DNA of 64,000 bases from DATKNA01 sp963755755. GTDB taxonomy: Bacteria > Actinomycetota > Actinomycetes > Actinomycetales > Kineosporiaceae. Made by a program: the position numbers and the translations under genes. Shown one piece after another: positions 9,691 through 20,168 of the stretch (position 1 is its first letter; the number at the start of each line of letters is the position of its first letter). The stretch is taken from NCBI GenBank assembly GCA_963755755.1, contig CAVWLJ010000011.1, forward strand, positions 304,032-368,031, given 5' to 3'. The notes beneath the pieces were generated by a model, which saw only the letters and a list, made by a program, of their open reading frames with translations, was not told the origin of the DNA and ran no database searches.

Positions 9691-10355
9691 GTGATCCCGG
9701 GCACCCGCCGACGACGTGGCCGACGGTGCGGAGCAGCCGCCCTCGCCGTGATGGCCGGGGCCGTGCTCGCGCTCCTCCTCCCCTCCGCCGCGCGCGCGGA
9801 CGCGTCCTCGGCGTCTCCGGACCCCGGCTCGTGGCAGCAGAGCTGGTGGGCGAGCCCGGGGCACACGCTCGCGCCCCGGAACCGACCCGACCGGCTCGCC
9901 GCACCGCGTACCGGTCCCGCCGTCCGGTTCCGCTCCGCGTGGGCCGGCCCGCAGGCGTACCTGCTCCTCGCCGCCGTGATCACGCACGACGGGATCCGTT
10001 CCCGGGTCGCTGCGCCGGCGGCGGCAGCGGCACCGCCACTCGTCCGTCGGCGCCGGCTCTGCCTCGTGCCACGGCGGCGGCTCGCCTCGAGCCCTCGGCA
10101 CGTCCCCCGGCCACGACCCCGGGCACGACCCCGCCCAGGGCGGTCTCGAGCACCGTCAAGAGTGCCGTCAGCGGCCCGGTCACGCTGCCCCGCCGCAGTG
10201 ACTCGCCCGGGGCACTCGCCCTCGTCGGGCCGCTCGACTCCCAGGGCATGGGGATGCCGTGGCTCGTCGGCGGGGCCTGCGCCGCCCTCACGGTGCTCGC
10301 CGGCGTGCTGCGGGCCGCGCTGCAGAACCGGCGACGTACCCCCGCGCCCCGCTGA
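9691..10355 (+). CDS. Hypothetical secreted protein with C-terminal membrane anchor (frame break)
   Basis: I do not recognise a family. The N-terminus is a clear signal peptide: basic residues, a hydrophobic stretch (AALAVMAGAVLALLLPSA) and ARA cleavage-like residues. Low-complexity Ser/Pro/Ala sequence follows. Near 10010 the frame changes; the second frame ends with a hydrophobic segment (MPWLVGGACAALTVLAGVL) and a short basic tail. This suggests a signal peptide, extracellular stalk and single C-terminal membrane anchor. The stop abuts the pcnA stop, so the genes converge with no spacer. Confidence 0.5.
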
Positions 10356-11816
10356 TCAGCCGGAGTCGCCCTGCCGCGCGGCCCACCACTGCAGGAGCTC
10401 CGCGCGCGCCTCGTCGGGTGACAGCGGTCCGCGCTCCAGCCGCAGCTCCTTGAGGTGGCTCCACGCCTGGCCGACCTCGCGCCCGGGCGGGATCCCGAGG
10501 ATCTTCATGATGGCGTTCCCGTCCAGGTCGGGCCGGACGGCGTCCAGCTCCTCCTGGGCCTGCAGCCGGGCGATCCGGGCCTCGAGCGCGTCGTAGGCCG
10601 CGGCGAGCCGCTCGGCCTTGCGCCGGTTCCGCGTCGTGCAGTCCGAGCGCGTGAGCCGGTGCAGGCGCTCCAGCAGCGGACCGGCGTCCGTGACGTAACG
10701 GCGCACCGCCGAGTCCGTCCACTCCTGGTCGCCGTAGCCGTGGAACCGCAGGTGCAGCTCGACGAGCCTGGCCACCTGCCGGATCGTCTCCTTGTCGAAC
10801 CGCATCGCCTTGAGCCGCCGGCCCACGAGCTTGGCGCCCTCCAGCTCGTGGTGGTGGAAGGTGACGGCGCCGCCGGGCTCGAACCGGCGGGTCCGCGGCT
10901 TCCCGATGTCGTGCAGCAGCGCGGCGAGGCGCAGCACGAGATCCGGCCCGGGCACCGGTCCGTCGGGCCCGTCCTCGAGCGCGATGGCCTGCTGCAGCAC
11001 GGTCAGGCTGTGGGCGTACACGTCCTTGTGCCGGTGGTGCTCGTCGGGCTCCAGCCGCAGGGCCGGCAGCTCGGGCAGCACGTGGTCCGCGAGGCCGGTG
11101 TCGACCAGGAGCCGCAGGCCGGCGACCGGATCCGGGGCGAGCAGCAGCTTCTCGAACTCCGCGCGGATGCGCTCGGCCGCCACGATCTCGATCCGCGCCG
11201 CCATCTGCGTCATCGCGGTGACGACCTCCGGCACCGGCCGGAAGCCCAGCTGGGCGGTGAACCGGGCGGCCCGCATCATGCGCAGCGGGTCGTCGCTGAA
11301 CGACTCCTCCGGCGTGCCCGGCGTCCGCAGCCGGCCCGCGACGAGGTCGTCCAGGCCGCCGAACGGATCGACGAACTGCAGGGACGGCAGCTCGACGGCC
11401 ATCGCGTTGACGGTGAAATCACGGCGTCGCAGGTCCGCCTCCAGCGACGTCCCGAACGCCACGTCCGGCTTGCGGGACGACGGGTCGTAGTGCTCGGAGC
11501 GATAGGTGGTGACCTCGACCGTGAGGTCGCCCCGCTGGCCGCCGATCGTGCCGTACGCCTTCCCGATGGCCCAGACGGCGTCCGCCCAGCCCCGGAGGAG
11601 ACGTTCGGTGACGTCGGGGACGGCGTCGGTGGTGAAGTCGTGGTCCGGCGCCCGCCGCGACAGCGCCGCGTCCCGGACGGGACCGCCGACGAGGGCGAGG
11701 CGATGACCGGCCGCGGCGAACCGCTCGGCGAGGTCCAGCACCGCAGGGTCCAGCTCGAGCAGGGCCGCGGCCAGGCGGCGGCGCGCCTGCTCGGCTGTGG
11801 TGGGGCGGTCGGACAC
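10356..11816 (-). CDS. pcnA: CCA tRNA nucleotidyltransferase
   Basis: The head domain carries LVGGPVRDAALSRRAPDHDFTTDA, with the DxD metal-binding pair of the class II nucleotidyltransferase fold. The next conserved block is RRRDFTVNAMAVEL. The neck and body follow, and then an HD-type domain (LAALLHDIGKPRTRRF, HHHELEGAKLVGRRL). The enzyme adds or repairs the 3' CCA end of tRNAs; this fits the tRNA-Ile in this window, which has no encoded CCA. The length (486 residues) and position next to a divergent NUDIX gene match Rv3907c-Rv3908. GTG at 11816 is preferred over the TTG three codons upstream. Confidence 0.93.
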   Translation of the reverse strand: MSDRPTTAEQARRRLAAALLELDPAVLDLAERFAAAGHRLALVGGPVRDAALSRRAPDHDFTTDAVPDVTERLLRGWADAVWAIGKAYGTIGGQRGDLTVEVTTYRSEHYDPSSRKPDVAFGTSLEADLRRRDFTVNAMAVELPSLQFVDPFGGLDDLVAGRLRTPGTPEESFSDDPLRMMRAARFTAQLGFRPVPEVVTAMTQMAARIEIVAAERIRAEFEKLLLAPDPVAGLRLLVDTGLADHVLPELPALRLEPDEHHRHKDVYAHSLTVLQQAIALEDGPDGPVPGPDLVLRLAALLHDIGKPRTRRFEPGGAVTFHHHELEGAKLVGRRLKAMRFDKETIRQVARLVELHLRFHGYGDQEWTDSAVRRYVTDAGPLLERLHRLTRSDCTTRNRRKAERLAAAYDALEARIARLQAQEELDAVRPDLDGNAIMKILGIPPGREVGQAWSHLKELRLERGPLSPDEARAELLQWWAARQGDSG

Positions 11817-11943
11817 GACGTGCAAGCCTGCCAGACGCCGCCGGACGTGGCGGCGGCCACGGTGCCGGTGCGGGATCGCCCGGAGCGACCGGCGCAGCGC
11901 GCGTGCGACCGTGAGGCACGGCGTCGCTGGTTACAGTGACGGC

Positions 11944-12438
11944 ATGTCCGCCTCCGCCCGCTTCCCGCGGCGGCCCCGCCGTACCGGCAGGCCGCTGCCG
12001 ACGGTGGAGGAGACGTCGGCGGGCGGTCTCGTCGTCGAGCGCGCCGACGGTTCGGCGCGCGCGGCGGTCATCGCCCGGCTGAACCGGGCCGGAAAGGTCG
12101 AGTGGTGCCTGCCCAAGGGGCACCTCGAGCAGGGCGAGACCCCCGAACAGGCCGCGGTCCGCGAGATCGAGGAGGAGACCGGCATCCGCGGCCGTGTGGT
12201 GCGGCCCCTCGGGACCATCGAGTACCGGTTCTCCGCGGAGGGCCGCCGGGTGCACAAGTTCGTGCACCACTACCTGCTGGAGGCGCTCGGCGGGACGCTC
12301 ACCATCGAGGGCGACCCCGACCAGGAGGCCATCGACGTGGCCTGGGTACCCCTGCAGGAGCTCGGTGAGCTGCTGACCTTCCCCAACGAGCGGCGGATCG
12401 CGCGGGAGGCGACGACGCTGCTCGAGGACAGCGCGTGA
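11944..12438 (+). CDS. NUDIX hydrolase (MutT4-like)
   Basis: A 164-residue protein with an intact Nudix box, GHLEQGETPEQAAVREIEEETGI (about residues 59-81, GX5EX7REUXEEXGU). The basic N-terminus (FPRRPRRTGRPLPTVEETSAG) is typical of the actinobacterial group next to pcnA (Rv3908, mutT4). The enzyme probably hydrolyses a nucleoside diphosphate-linked substrate; the exact substrate cannot be read from sequence. ATG at 11944 starts just after a divergent gap from pcnA. The stop overlaps the DUF6049 start by 4 bases (GTGA at 12435-12438), indicating an operon. Confidence 0.9.
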   Translation: MSASARFPRRPRRTGRPLPTVEETSAGGLVVERADGSARAAVIARLNRAGKVEWCLPKGHLEQGETPEQAAVREIEEETGIRGRVVRPLGTIEYRFSAEGRRVHKFVHHYLLEALGGTLTIEGDPDQEAIDVAWVPLQELGELLTFPNERRIAREATTLLEDSA

Positions 12439-14764
12439 GGATCCGCAGGCTGCTCCTCGGCGCCGCGGCGGCGGTCACGGCCGCGGCCGCCGGGGCGACC
12501 GGCCTGCCGTCGGCCACGGCGGCGACCCGGGGAACGGGCGCCGCGGACCTGCCGGCCGCTCCCGCCGCCACGTCGGACGCATCGCCGCTGGCGATCAGCC
12601 TGAGCAGCGTCTCGCCCGCCGCGCTCGCCCCGGGGACCACGCTGACGGTCTCGGGCAGGCTGCGGAACACCACGACCGGCGTCGTGCGCGGCGCGACCGT
12701 CTCGCTGCGCGAACGGGGGCCGCTGACCACCCGCGACCAGGTCGCCCAGTGGCGCGACGCGGGCCCGCAGGACGACCGCGGGTACCTCCTGCACGTGCAG
12801 CGGATCAGCGAACCGCTGGCGGCCGGCGCCACCGTTCCCTTCTCGTTCAGCGTCCCCGCGGCGAGTCTCGGGCTCGACCCGGCCGCGGCCGTTCCGGAGG
12901 CCGTCGGCCTGGCCGTGAGCGCGGACGGCTCCTCCACCGGTCGGGTCCGTCGGCACGCTGGCCGTCGTCCGGACCTTCACCGTGTGGCAGCCCCGTCCCG
13001 TCGCGCAACCGATCAAGCTGAGCGTGCTGGTCCCGGTCACGCAGCCGGTCGCCGTTGCCGACGCCGGGGCGGCGGCCGCGCACCCGAGAACGACCTGGGC
13101 GGCCCAGGGCCGGCTCAGCCGGCTGCTCCGTGCCACTGCCGACACGGGCGTCTCCTGGGCGGTCGACCCCGCCCTGCTCGCCTCGGCGTCCGCGGCCTCG
13201 GGCAGTGGCTCGACCCCGGCGGGGACGACACCTGCAGCATCCCCCAGCCCGTCGCCGAGCCGTCGCCGAGTTCGTCGCCGAATGCGTCGGCCGGCTCGCC
13301 GGCGGCGGCCGGCTGGCTGCAGGCGTTCATCGCCGGAGCCCGCGGGCGCGACGTCTCGGTCCTGCCCTGGGCCGATCCCGACGTCGTCGCGGTGGCGCGG
13401 GCCAAGGCGACCGACCTGCTGACCCAGGCCGACGCGGCCGGGGCGTCCGCGTTCACCCGGCTGCTGCACCGGCAGCCGTCTGCGACGGTCACCCTGCCGG
13501 AGAGCGCGCACGCCGACGCCACGACCGTCCGGAACCTCGCGCGCAGCGGCCGCACCGTCGTCCTCGACTCCGGGACGATCCGGAGCACGGAGCCGATCCC
13601 CGGCGGCCGCGCGGATCTCACCGTCACGGTCCGGCAGCGCCCCACCGTGGCCCCGACGGTCGTCTCCGACCGGGCGCTCAGCGAGGAGCTGGCAGCGGTC
13701 GACCAGGGTGCCGTCGCCATGCAGGCCCTGCTCGCGGATCTCGCCGTGGCCGCGTCCGAGCACCCCGGCCAGTCGCTGCTGGCGACGACGCCGCGTGGCT
13801 GGAACCCCGACCCGGCAGCGGCCCGCCGCACGTTCGCCACCCTGCACGCCGCCGGCTGGGTGGACCTGCAGCCCTACAGCGGGCTCAGCAGAGCAGCGCG
13901 CCGGGATCGCCGCGCGCCGTCACCCTGCCCTACTCGGCGACGGCCCGCGCGCGCGAACTCCCGCAGGAACACGTGTCGGCCGTGGCCGGCGCAGATCGCG
14001 CCCTCGAGGGGTTCGCCCCGGCGCTCGTGGACCAGACGCGGGTGAACGAGTTGCGCAGCCAGGCCCTCTCCCTCGTCGGCCTCGGCTGGCGCGGTTCCGG
14101 TCCGACGGCCCTCGCGCTGGCCCGGACGCCGCTGACCACCGGGGTGGACGCGCTCTACGCCGGGCTGTCCGTGGACCCCGGCTCCACGAAGAACCTCCTG
14201 GCGAAGGAGGGCCTCCTGCCGATCACCGTGCGCAACGGACTGTCCTCCCCGGTCAAGGTGCTGCTCGTCCTCAGCCCGCTGAGCGGCCAGCTCAGCGTCA
14301 AGGGCGCGATGCAGATCACGCTCGAGCCCAACAGCTCCCGGCAGTACTTCGTCCCCATCCGCGCGGTCGCGAACGGCGACGTCTCGGTCGTTGCGAGCTT
14401 CCGGACCCCGGACGGCAGCGCGGTGCTCTACCAGTCACCCCGGATCCAGGTGCGCGTGCGCAGCGACTGGGAGACCCGAGGCCTCGGCGTCGTCGCCGTC
14501 GTGCTCGGCATGCTCCTGCTCGTCGGGCTCACCCGCGGCGTCCGGCGCGGGCGGGGCCGGGTGCGGATCCCGCCCGAGAGCGTGCCCGACCCGGACGACA
14601 TCGGCCGCGTCGCCGTGCCCGACGGCCCGGCGGACACCGCCGACGCCGTGGACAGCGAGGACAGCGAGGACGCCGCAGGCGCGCTCGCCGCCGCCGAGGC
14701 CTCGCAGGACCCGGACCAGGAGCGGGTCGTGGACGGCGCATCCGTGCCGGACGCGGACCAGGTC
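12435..14764 (+). CDS. DUF6049 family secreted/membrane protein (several frame breaks)
   Basis: The position after the NUDIX gene and before murJ matches Rv3909. The N-terminus has a signal peptide (RRLLLGAAAAVTAAAAGATG). The ectodomain contains the typical segments SPLAISLSSVSPAALAPGTTL, LSVLVPVTQPVAV and SVLPWADPDVVAVARAKA. A C-terminal membrane helix (LGVVAVVLGMLLLVGLTRGV) and an acidic Asp/Glu/Ser-rich tail follow. Conserved frame segments switch near 12945, 13260 and 13890, consistent with read errors, not decay. The acidic tail then changes frame again near 14760 with no stop before MurJ-like sequence, so the true C-terminus is unresolved. Function is unknown; membership of the MurJ cluster suggests envelope growth. 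Confidence 0.7.
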
Positions 14765-14765
14765 C

Positions 14766-16799
14766 GCCGAATCCGCCGACGCGGTCCCGTCGCGCGGGCG
14801 CCACGCGGCCGGCGGAGCGCCGGAGACCGGGGACGCCGAGGTCGCGCCTCCGCTGACCCTCACGGCCGCCGCACCGGCCTCGGCGGCGGCTCCCGTCGCC
14901 TCGGCCGCGCTCGCCGCCTCGAACGGTGCGGGCGGCGTCACGGCGACCGCGACCATCCCTCGCACTGATCTCGCGGTCACCCCCTCCGACCCGGCGGTGC
15001 CGTCGGCCGTGGTCGCGTCGGCGCCGGAGACCGTCTCGGACGTGCCCGTGGCTCCCGAGACGGCCGCCGCCCAGGAGGTGGCTCCCGCCCCCGTCCTCGG
15101 CACGGATTCTCGGCGCGGCGAGGCCGACGAGCCGGGCGGCGACGGGACCGGAGGCGACGGACCGGCCGCCGGCGAGGGGAACGGGAGCGGCGGCACGGCG
15201 CACATCATGGGCAGCAGCGCGGTGATGGCCACGGGCACCTTGTTCTCCCGGCTGCTCGGGATGGTGCGCGTCGTGGTCCTCGCCTGGGCCATCGGCGCAG
15301 CCTTCTCCGCCAACGCCTTCAGCACGGCGAACACCCTGCCCAACAGCCTCTTCCTGCTCATCGGCGGCGGCGTGCTCAACGCCGTCCTCGTGCCCCAGAT
15401 CGTCGCCGCGATGCGGCGCCCCGACGGCGGCCGCGAGTACGTGGACCGCCTGATCACCCTGTCCCTCGCCGTGCTCGCGGTGGCCACGCTCGTGGTCACG
15501 GCGCTGGCGCCGCTGCTCCTGCGGCTCTTCGGGTCCTCGGCCTGGAGCCCCGCCGAGGTGGGCGTCGGCGTGGCCTTCGCGTTCTGGTGCCTGCCGCAGG
15601 TGTTCTTCTACGGGCTGTACACCGTGCTCGGGCAGGTGCTCAACGCCCGCGGCAGCTTCGGCCCCTACATGTGGGCCCCCGTCGTCAACAACGTCGTCGC
15701 GATCGCGGGCATGGTCGTGTTCGTCCTGCTCTACGGCAGTGGCGACCACCCGGCCACCTGGTGGACGCCGGCTGCGATCGCCGTGCTCGCCGGCACGACG
15801 ACGCTCGGCGTCGTCGCCCAGGCACTCATCCTCGTTCCGGTCCTGCGGCGGACGGGATTCCGGTGGCGCCCGCGCCGCGGGTTCCGGGGTGTCGGGCTGC
15901 GGGCCGCGGGCAGCGTCGCCGGGTGGACCTTCGGAGCCCTGCTCGTCGGCCAGCTGGGCCTCGTGCTCGTCTCCCGGTTCGCGAACACGGCCGGTCAGCA
16001 GGCCGGCGACGTCGGGACCGGTCGGTTCGTGTACGACACGGCCTTCCTGCTCTTCATGCTGCCGCACTCGCTGGTCGCGGTCTCGGTCGTGACCGCCGTG
16101 TTCACGCGGATGTCCCACGCCGTCGTGACCGACCGGCTCGACGTCGTTCGCTCCGACGTCTCGGTGGCGCTGCGGACCATCGGCGTCGCCACCGTGCTCG
16201 CGACCGTGGCCTTCGCCGTGCTCGGGCAGGACCTCACCACGCTGCTCTTCGCGACGAACTCGCGCTCGACGGCCGAGGGCCTGGCCTGGACGACGACGGC
16301 CATGGTCCTCGGGCTCGTCCCGTTCAGCGTCATGTACCTGTTCCAGCGGGTGTTCTACGCGTTCGGCGACGCCCGGACGCCGTTCTGGGTCCAGGTCGTG
16401 GTGATCCTCGTCTGGAGCGCCGGCAACGTCCTGGCCGCCGTTCGGCTGCAGGGTGTCGCGGTCGTCGTCGGCATCGGCGTGGCCATGAGCGTGGCGAACC
16501 TCGTCGGGGCCGGCGTGCTGACCGTGCTCACGCGTCGCCGGATCCACGGCGTCGACGGGAGGCGGGTGCTCTCCACCTACCTGCGCTGCGCGGTGGCCGC
16601 GGTGCCGGCCGGCATCCTCGGGTGGGCGACCGCTGCCGCCACCCACCTCTTCGCCGGCGAGGGCAACCGCGGCGCGCTCCTGGCGCTGCTCCTCGGCGGC
16701 ACCGTGCTCGTCGTGGTCTACGTCGCGGGGCTGCGCGCGCTGCGCGTGCGGGAACTCGCCGACCTCGCCGGGCCGCTCCGGCGGGTCGTGCGCATCTGA
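14766..16799 (+). CDS. murJ: Lipid II flippase MurJ (start unresolved)
   Basis: From 15207 (ATG, IMGSSAVMATGTLFSRLLG) the protein has the MurJ/MviN core with about fourteen membrane helices. Recognisable segments are ANTLPNSLFLLIGGGVLNAVL, GSFGPYMWAPVVNNVVAIAG and LVPFSVMYLFQRVFYAFGDART. It translocates lipid II for peptidoglycan synthesis. The same frame is open and codon-biased back to about 14766 as an Ala/Pro/Val-rich acidic cytoplasmic extension, but no start codon can be assigned there. An indel near 14760 may hide a DUF6049 stop, or the two could form one chain. Unlike M. tuberculosis Rv3910, the kinase-like part is a separate gene. Confidence 0.88.
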   Translation, partial: AESADAVPSRGRHAAGGAPETGDAEVAPPLTLTAAAPASAAAPVASAALAASNGAGGVTATATIPRTDLAVTPSDPAVPSAVVASAPETVSDVPVAPETAAAQEVAPAPVLGTDSRRGEADEPGGDGTGGDGPAAGEGNGSGGTAHIMGSSAVMATGTLFSRLLGMVRVVVLAWAIGAAFSANAFSTANTLPNSLFLLIGGGVLNAVLVPQIVAAMRRPDGGREYVDRLITLSLAVLAVATLVVTALAPLLLRLFGSSAWSPAEVGVGVAFAFWCLPQVFFYGLYTVLGQVLNARGSFGPYMWAPVVNNVVAIAGMVVFVLLYGSGDHPATWWTPAAIAVLAGTTTLGVVAQALILVPVLRRTGFRWRPRRGFRGVGLRAAGSVAGWTFGALLVGQLGLVLVSRFANTAGQQAGDVGTGRFVYDTAFLLFMLPHSLVAVSVVTAVFTRMSHAVVTDRLDVVRSDVSVALRTIGVATVLATVAFAVLGQDLTTLLFATNSRSTAEGLAWTTTAMVLGLVPFSVMYLFQRVFYAFGDARTPFWVQVVVILVWSAGNVLAAVRLQGVAVVVGIGVAMSVANLVGAGVLTVLTRRRIHGVDGRRVLSTYLRCAVAAVPAGILGWATAAATHLFAGEGNRGALLALLLGGTVLVVVYVAGLRALRVRELADLAGPLRRVVRI

Positions 16800-16814
16800 C
16801 CGCCCCCTAGCATC

Positions 16815-19441
16815 ATGGGGGGACCCCTCGGGGCGGGAACGGTGCAATCGGCACGAACGAGGAGGCGGCAGCTGGAGGGCGTGGGTCACGGCAGCGTGCT
16901 CGCGGGACGATACCGGCTCGAGGAACGGGTCCGGACCCGGACCGACGGGTCGACCTGGCGTGCCGTCGACGAGGCCCTCGAGCGGCCGGTCCTGGTCCGG
17001 GTGTTCCCGTCGACGCGTCCGCACACCCCCGAGGTCATCGACGCCGCCCGCCGCGCCGCCCTGGTCGAGGACCCGAGGCTCCAGCGCGTGCTCGCCGCGG
17101 GCGAGGAGCGCGGCACCGCGTACGTCGTGCTCGAACGCGTCCCGGGCCGCTCGCTCGGCGAACTGCTGGCCGTGGGCGCCCTGCCGGCCGAGACCGCCCG
17201 GCGGATCATCGGCGAGGCCTCGCAGGCGCTCGACCGGGCCTCCACCCGCGGACTGCACCACCTGCGCCTGCGCCCCACCAGCCTGATCGTGGGCCAGGAC
17301 GGCATCGTCACCATCTCGGGAACGGCGATCGACGCCGCCGCGGACGGCGCGGACGTCGCCGGCTCGGCCCCCGCCCGCCGCGAGGACGCCATCGGCCTCG
17401 TCACCCTGCTCTACGCGGCGCTGACCGGCCGGTGGCCCGGGTCGGACCCGGTGGGGCTGCCCGGAGCGCCGCGCATCGGCAACCGCGCCGTCTCCCCCGG
17501 CGACCTCGTCGCCGGCGTCCCCAACGACCTCGACACGCTCTGCAGCGTCACCCTCGGGCCGTACGACGACGGGCCGCGCAGCCCGGGCGACCTCGCCGCC
17601 GACCTCGCCCCGTGGGCCCCGCCGGGTCCGCTCTCCGACCCGCGCGGCCTCCAGCTCGGGGCGAGCCGGCCGCAGCCGCGGGCCCGCCGGATCGAGCTGG
17701 CCGAGGTCCACGTCGGCCCGGCGCCGACCGGGACGTCCACTCCGAGCCGGGGCCCGGAGACGCCGACACGCCGGACGGCCGCCCCCGGGCTGCGCGCCAG
17801 AACGCGGTCGCAGGTGGAACGGGCAACCGCAACGACGGACGACGCCGCGACCGCCCTGCGTCCGGACCTGACGCCGCCGCCCGGGATCTCGCCCACCGCC
17901 CCGCCCGTGTCGCCGAACGGACCGCTGGCCACGCCACCGCCCGCGGGCGCGCCGCTCGAGCGCGCTCCCTCGGTGGCGCGTCGCGCCCCCACGACCGGCA
18001 GCGAACCGGCGACGGACCCCGTCGACGTACCCCCGCTGCCGGCCGCGTCGCCCGCACCATCGCCGGCAGCGTCACCGGCACCAGCAGCGTCGCCGGCACC
18101 AGCAGCGTCCCCAGCACCGGCGCCAGCAGCCGGCGCCAGCACCGGCGCCAGCACCAGCTCCGGCGCCGGCACCAGCTCGGGCGCCCGCACCAGCACCGTC
18201 ACCGGCCCCGGCTGCCTCGCGCGGCACCCCCCGCGGCACCCCCGCGGCACCCCCCGCGGCACCCCCCGCGGCACCGCCGCCGGCGGCTTCACCTCCGGCC
18301 ACAACACGGCGCGCAGCTCGGAACGCGCCCTCTCCACCCGTGACGCCGCCGGAATCAGGGTCGTCGCCCCCACCCGGCGCGCCGCCACCGCCGGTCGTCT
18401 CGCCTCCGCCGACGCGCGGCGGCGCCCGCGCCCGCCTCGGCCGCGCCCGCCCCTTCGGCGCCCGCGCCCGCCCCTTCGACGTCCGCGCCTCCCTCCCTCG
18501 CCCCGGCTCCCACGGCCGACGTCGCGGCCACCGCGGAGACCCGCCGCCGGGAGCAGCTGGGCCGGCTGGTCCGTGACCGGGCCCGGCGCGAGCGGCCGCC
18601 GGGCGGCGGGGCGCGCCATGCCGACACGGCTCCGGTCGACGAGCTGCCTCCGGTCGGCCCCCGTCCCTCGGCCGCGCCGTCGTGGCAGGGCTACGACACG
18701 GGACCGATCACCGGCGTCCAGGCCCTGGACATCCTGGGCGCCGCCGCACAGCCGGTGGAACCGGTCGGTCCCTTCGGACCGGCCGCGCCGCTGGAGCGCC
18801 CTCCGCGCGAGCAGTCGCGCCTCGTCGTCCTCGTGCTCGCCGGCCTCGTCCTCGTGCTGGGCGTCTTCGCGGCCAGCCGGTTCGTCGGCTTCGATCCGTC
18901 TCCACTGCTCACGGGCACGGCCGGCGGTACCGCGACCACGTCGGGATCCACCGCGGAGCGGTCGTCGAGCTCCTCGTCCGGAGCGCCGTCGTCGTCGACC
19001 AGCTCCGCGGCACCGGTCCGCGTCGCGCGCGTGACGGCGATCGACCCGCAGGGCGACGACAGCGAGAACGACGGCCTCGCCAGGAACGTCGTGGACGGCG
19101 ACCCCTCGACGTCCTGGCACTCCGATCACTACGAGACGCCGACCTTCGGAGGGCTCAAGAAGGGCGTCGGCCTCGTGCTCGACCTCGGCCGGTCCTCGAC
19201 CGTGACCACGGTCACCGTGACGGCCCCCGGCGACGACGGGGCGGTGCAGCTCCGAGCCGGCGACAGCGACGGCCTCGACGGGTCCAGCGTCGTCGACACC
19301 GGCCGGATCTCCGGCAGTGGGCGGGTCGTGCTGCGCCCGTCGTCCCCTGCCTCGACGCGCTACCTCGTCCTCTGGTTCACTCGCGTGCCGGACACCGATC
19401 AGGGCCGGCGGATCGTGGTGGACGAGGTCGTCGTCCGGTGA
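16815..19441 (+). CDS. MurJ-associated pseudokinase with C-terminal discoidin-like domain (frame breaks in linker)
   Basis: Residues 30-230 have a protein-kinase fold (GSVLAGRYRLEERV, YVVLERVPGRSLGELLAVG). The catalytic residues are missing: the HRDLKPxN loop reads HHLRLRPTSL, DFG reads ISG, and the beta-3 Lys is replaced (VLVRVF). A Pro/Ala repeat linker (about 18030-18480) changes frame twice. The frame ending at 19441 then has a membrane helix (LVVLVLAGLVLVLGVFAAS) and an extracellular discoidin-like domain (NVVDGDPSTSWHSDHY). This is the domain order of the C-terminal half of Rv3910, which regulates MurJ through the FHA protein FhaA; here it is a separate gene 15 bases after murJ. GTG 16881 is an alternative start. 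Confidence 0.82.
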
Positions 19442-19484
19442 CACCGGCGCCGGCGCAGGAGGGGTCGGATGCTCGACGACGGCC

Positions 19485-20168
19485 GTGACGACGGCCGCGA
19501 ACGACCGCGCCCTCCTCGCCGCACACGTCGCAGGTGACCCGGAGGCGTTCACGCTGCTCGTGCGCCGCCACCGCGACCGGCTCTGGGCGGTGGCGCTGCG
19601 GACCATGCGGGACCGCGAGGAGGCCGCCGACGCCCTGCAGGACGCGCTGCTGTCCGCGTTCCGCAACGCCTCGGGCTACCGGGGGGACGCGGCCGTGACC
19701 ACCTGGCTGCACCGGGTCGTCGTGAACGCCTGCCTCGACCGGATGCGCCGCCGCGCGGTCCGGCCGTCCGTCCCGCTGGGGAGCACGGACGTGCCCGCTC
19801 CGGGCGACGACCAGCGCGCCCTGGAGGACCGCCTCGACGTCGCGGCCGCGCTCGCCCGGCTCCCCGAGGCGCAGCGCACCGCCATCGTCCTGGTCGACCT
19901 GCAGGACATGCCGGTCGCGGAGGCGGCGGCCGTGCTCGGAGTGGCCGAGGGCACGGTCAAGTCGCGGTGCTCGCGCGGCCGCCTGGCCCTGGCACGCATC
20001 TTCCGCGGTGAGGAGCCGGAGGAGCCCGGGGCGGCCGGCGGGAACCTGCCCGCTCCCCCGCGCGTCGCACCAGGGGACCCTCCGGCCGCGGGACGCGCCG
20101 CCGGAGGAGGGCGCAGGAGATCACGGGGCGAGGAAGGAGAGCGTGGCCATGCCTGGACGGCATCCTGA
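19485..20168 (+). CDS. sigM: ECF RNA polymerase sigma factor (SigM-like)
   Basis: Region 2 (AFTLLVRRHRDRLWAVALRTM, DREEAADALQDALLSAFRN) and region 4 (LARLPEAQRTAIVLVDLQDMPVAEAAAVLGV, GTVKSRCSRGR) are both complete, giving a standard ECF sigma factor. The place between the pseudokinase and an HC2-type anti-sigma gene and upstream of trxB-trxA is that of sigM (Rv3911). The C-terminal Gly/Arg-rich tail overlaps the anti-sigma start by 20 bases. The start is uncertain: AGGAGG at 19457 fits an out-of-frame ATG at 19469 better than GTG 19485, so an indel may sit between them. Confidence 0.88.
   Translation: MTTAANDRALLAAHVAGDPEAFTLLVRRHRDRLWAVALRTMRDREEAADALQDALLSAFRNASGYRGDAAVTTWLHRVVVNACLDRMRRRAVRPSVPLGSTDVPAPGDDQRALEDRLDVAAALARLPEAQRTAIVLVDLQDMPVAEAAAVLGVAEGTVKSRCSRGRLALARIFRGEEPEEPGAAGGNLPAPPRVAPGDPPAAGRAAGGGRRRSRGEEGERGHAWTAS

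Noticed and set aside
10455..11939. Long plus-strand frame opposite pcnA
   Set aside because: It is a GC-rich shadow of pcnA with His/Arg/Gly-rich composition and no family match.
14529..17711. 1060-codon minus-strand frame opposite murJ and the pseudokinase
   Set aside because: Composition is typical of an antisense shadow in high-GC DNA; the plus-strand genes are clear.
18030..18290. Short tandem repeats (GCACCAGC and CGCGGCACCCC units) as a CRISPR or VNTR locus
   Set aside because: The units encode the Pro/Ala linker of the pseudokinase gene, with no spacers and no cas genes; it is low-complexity coding sequence.
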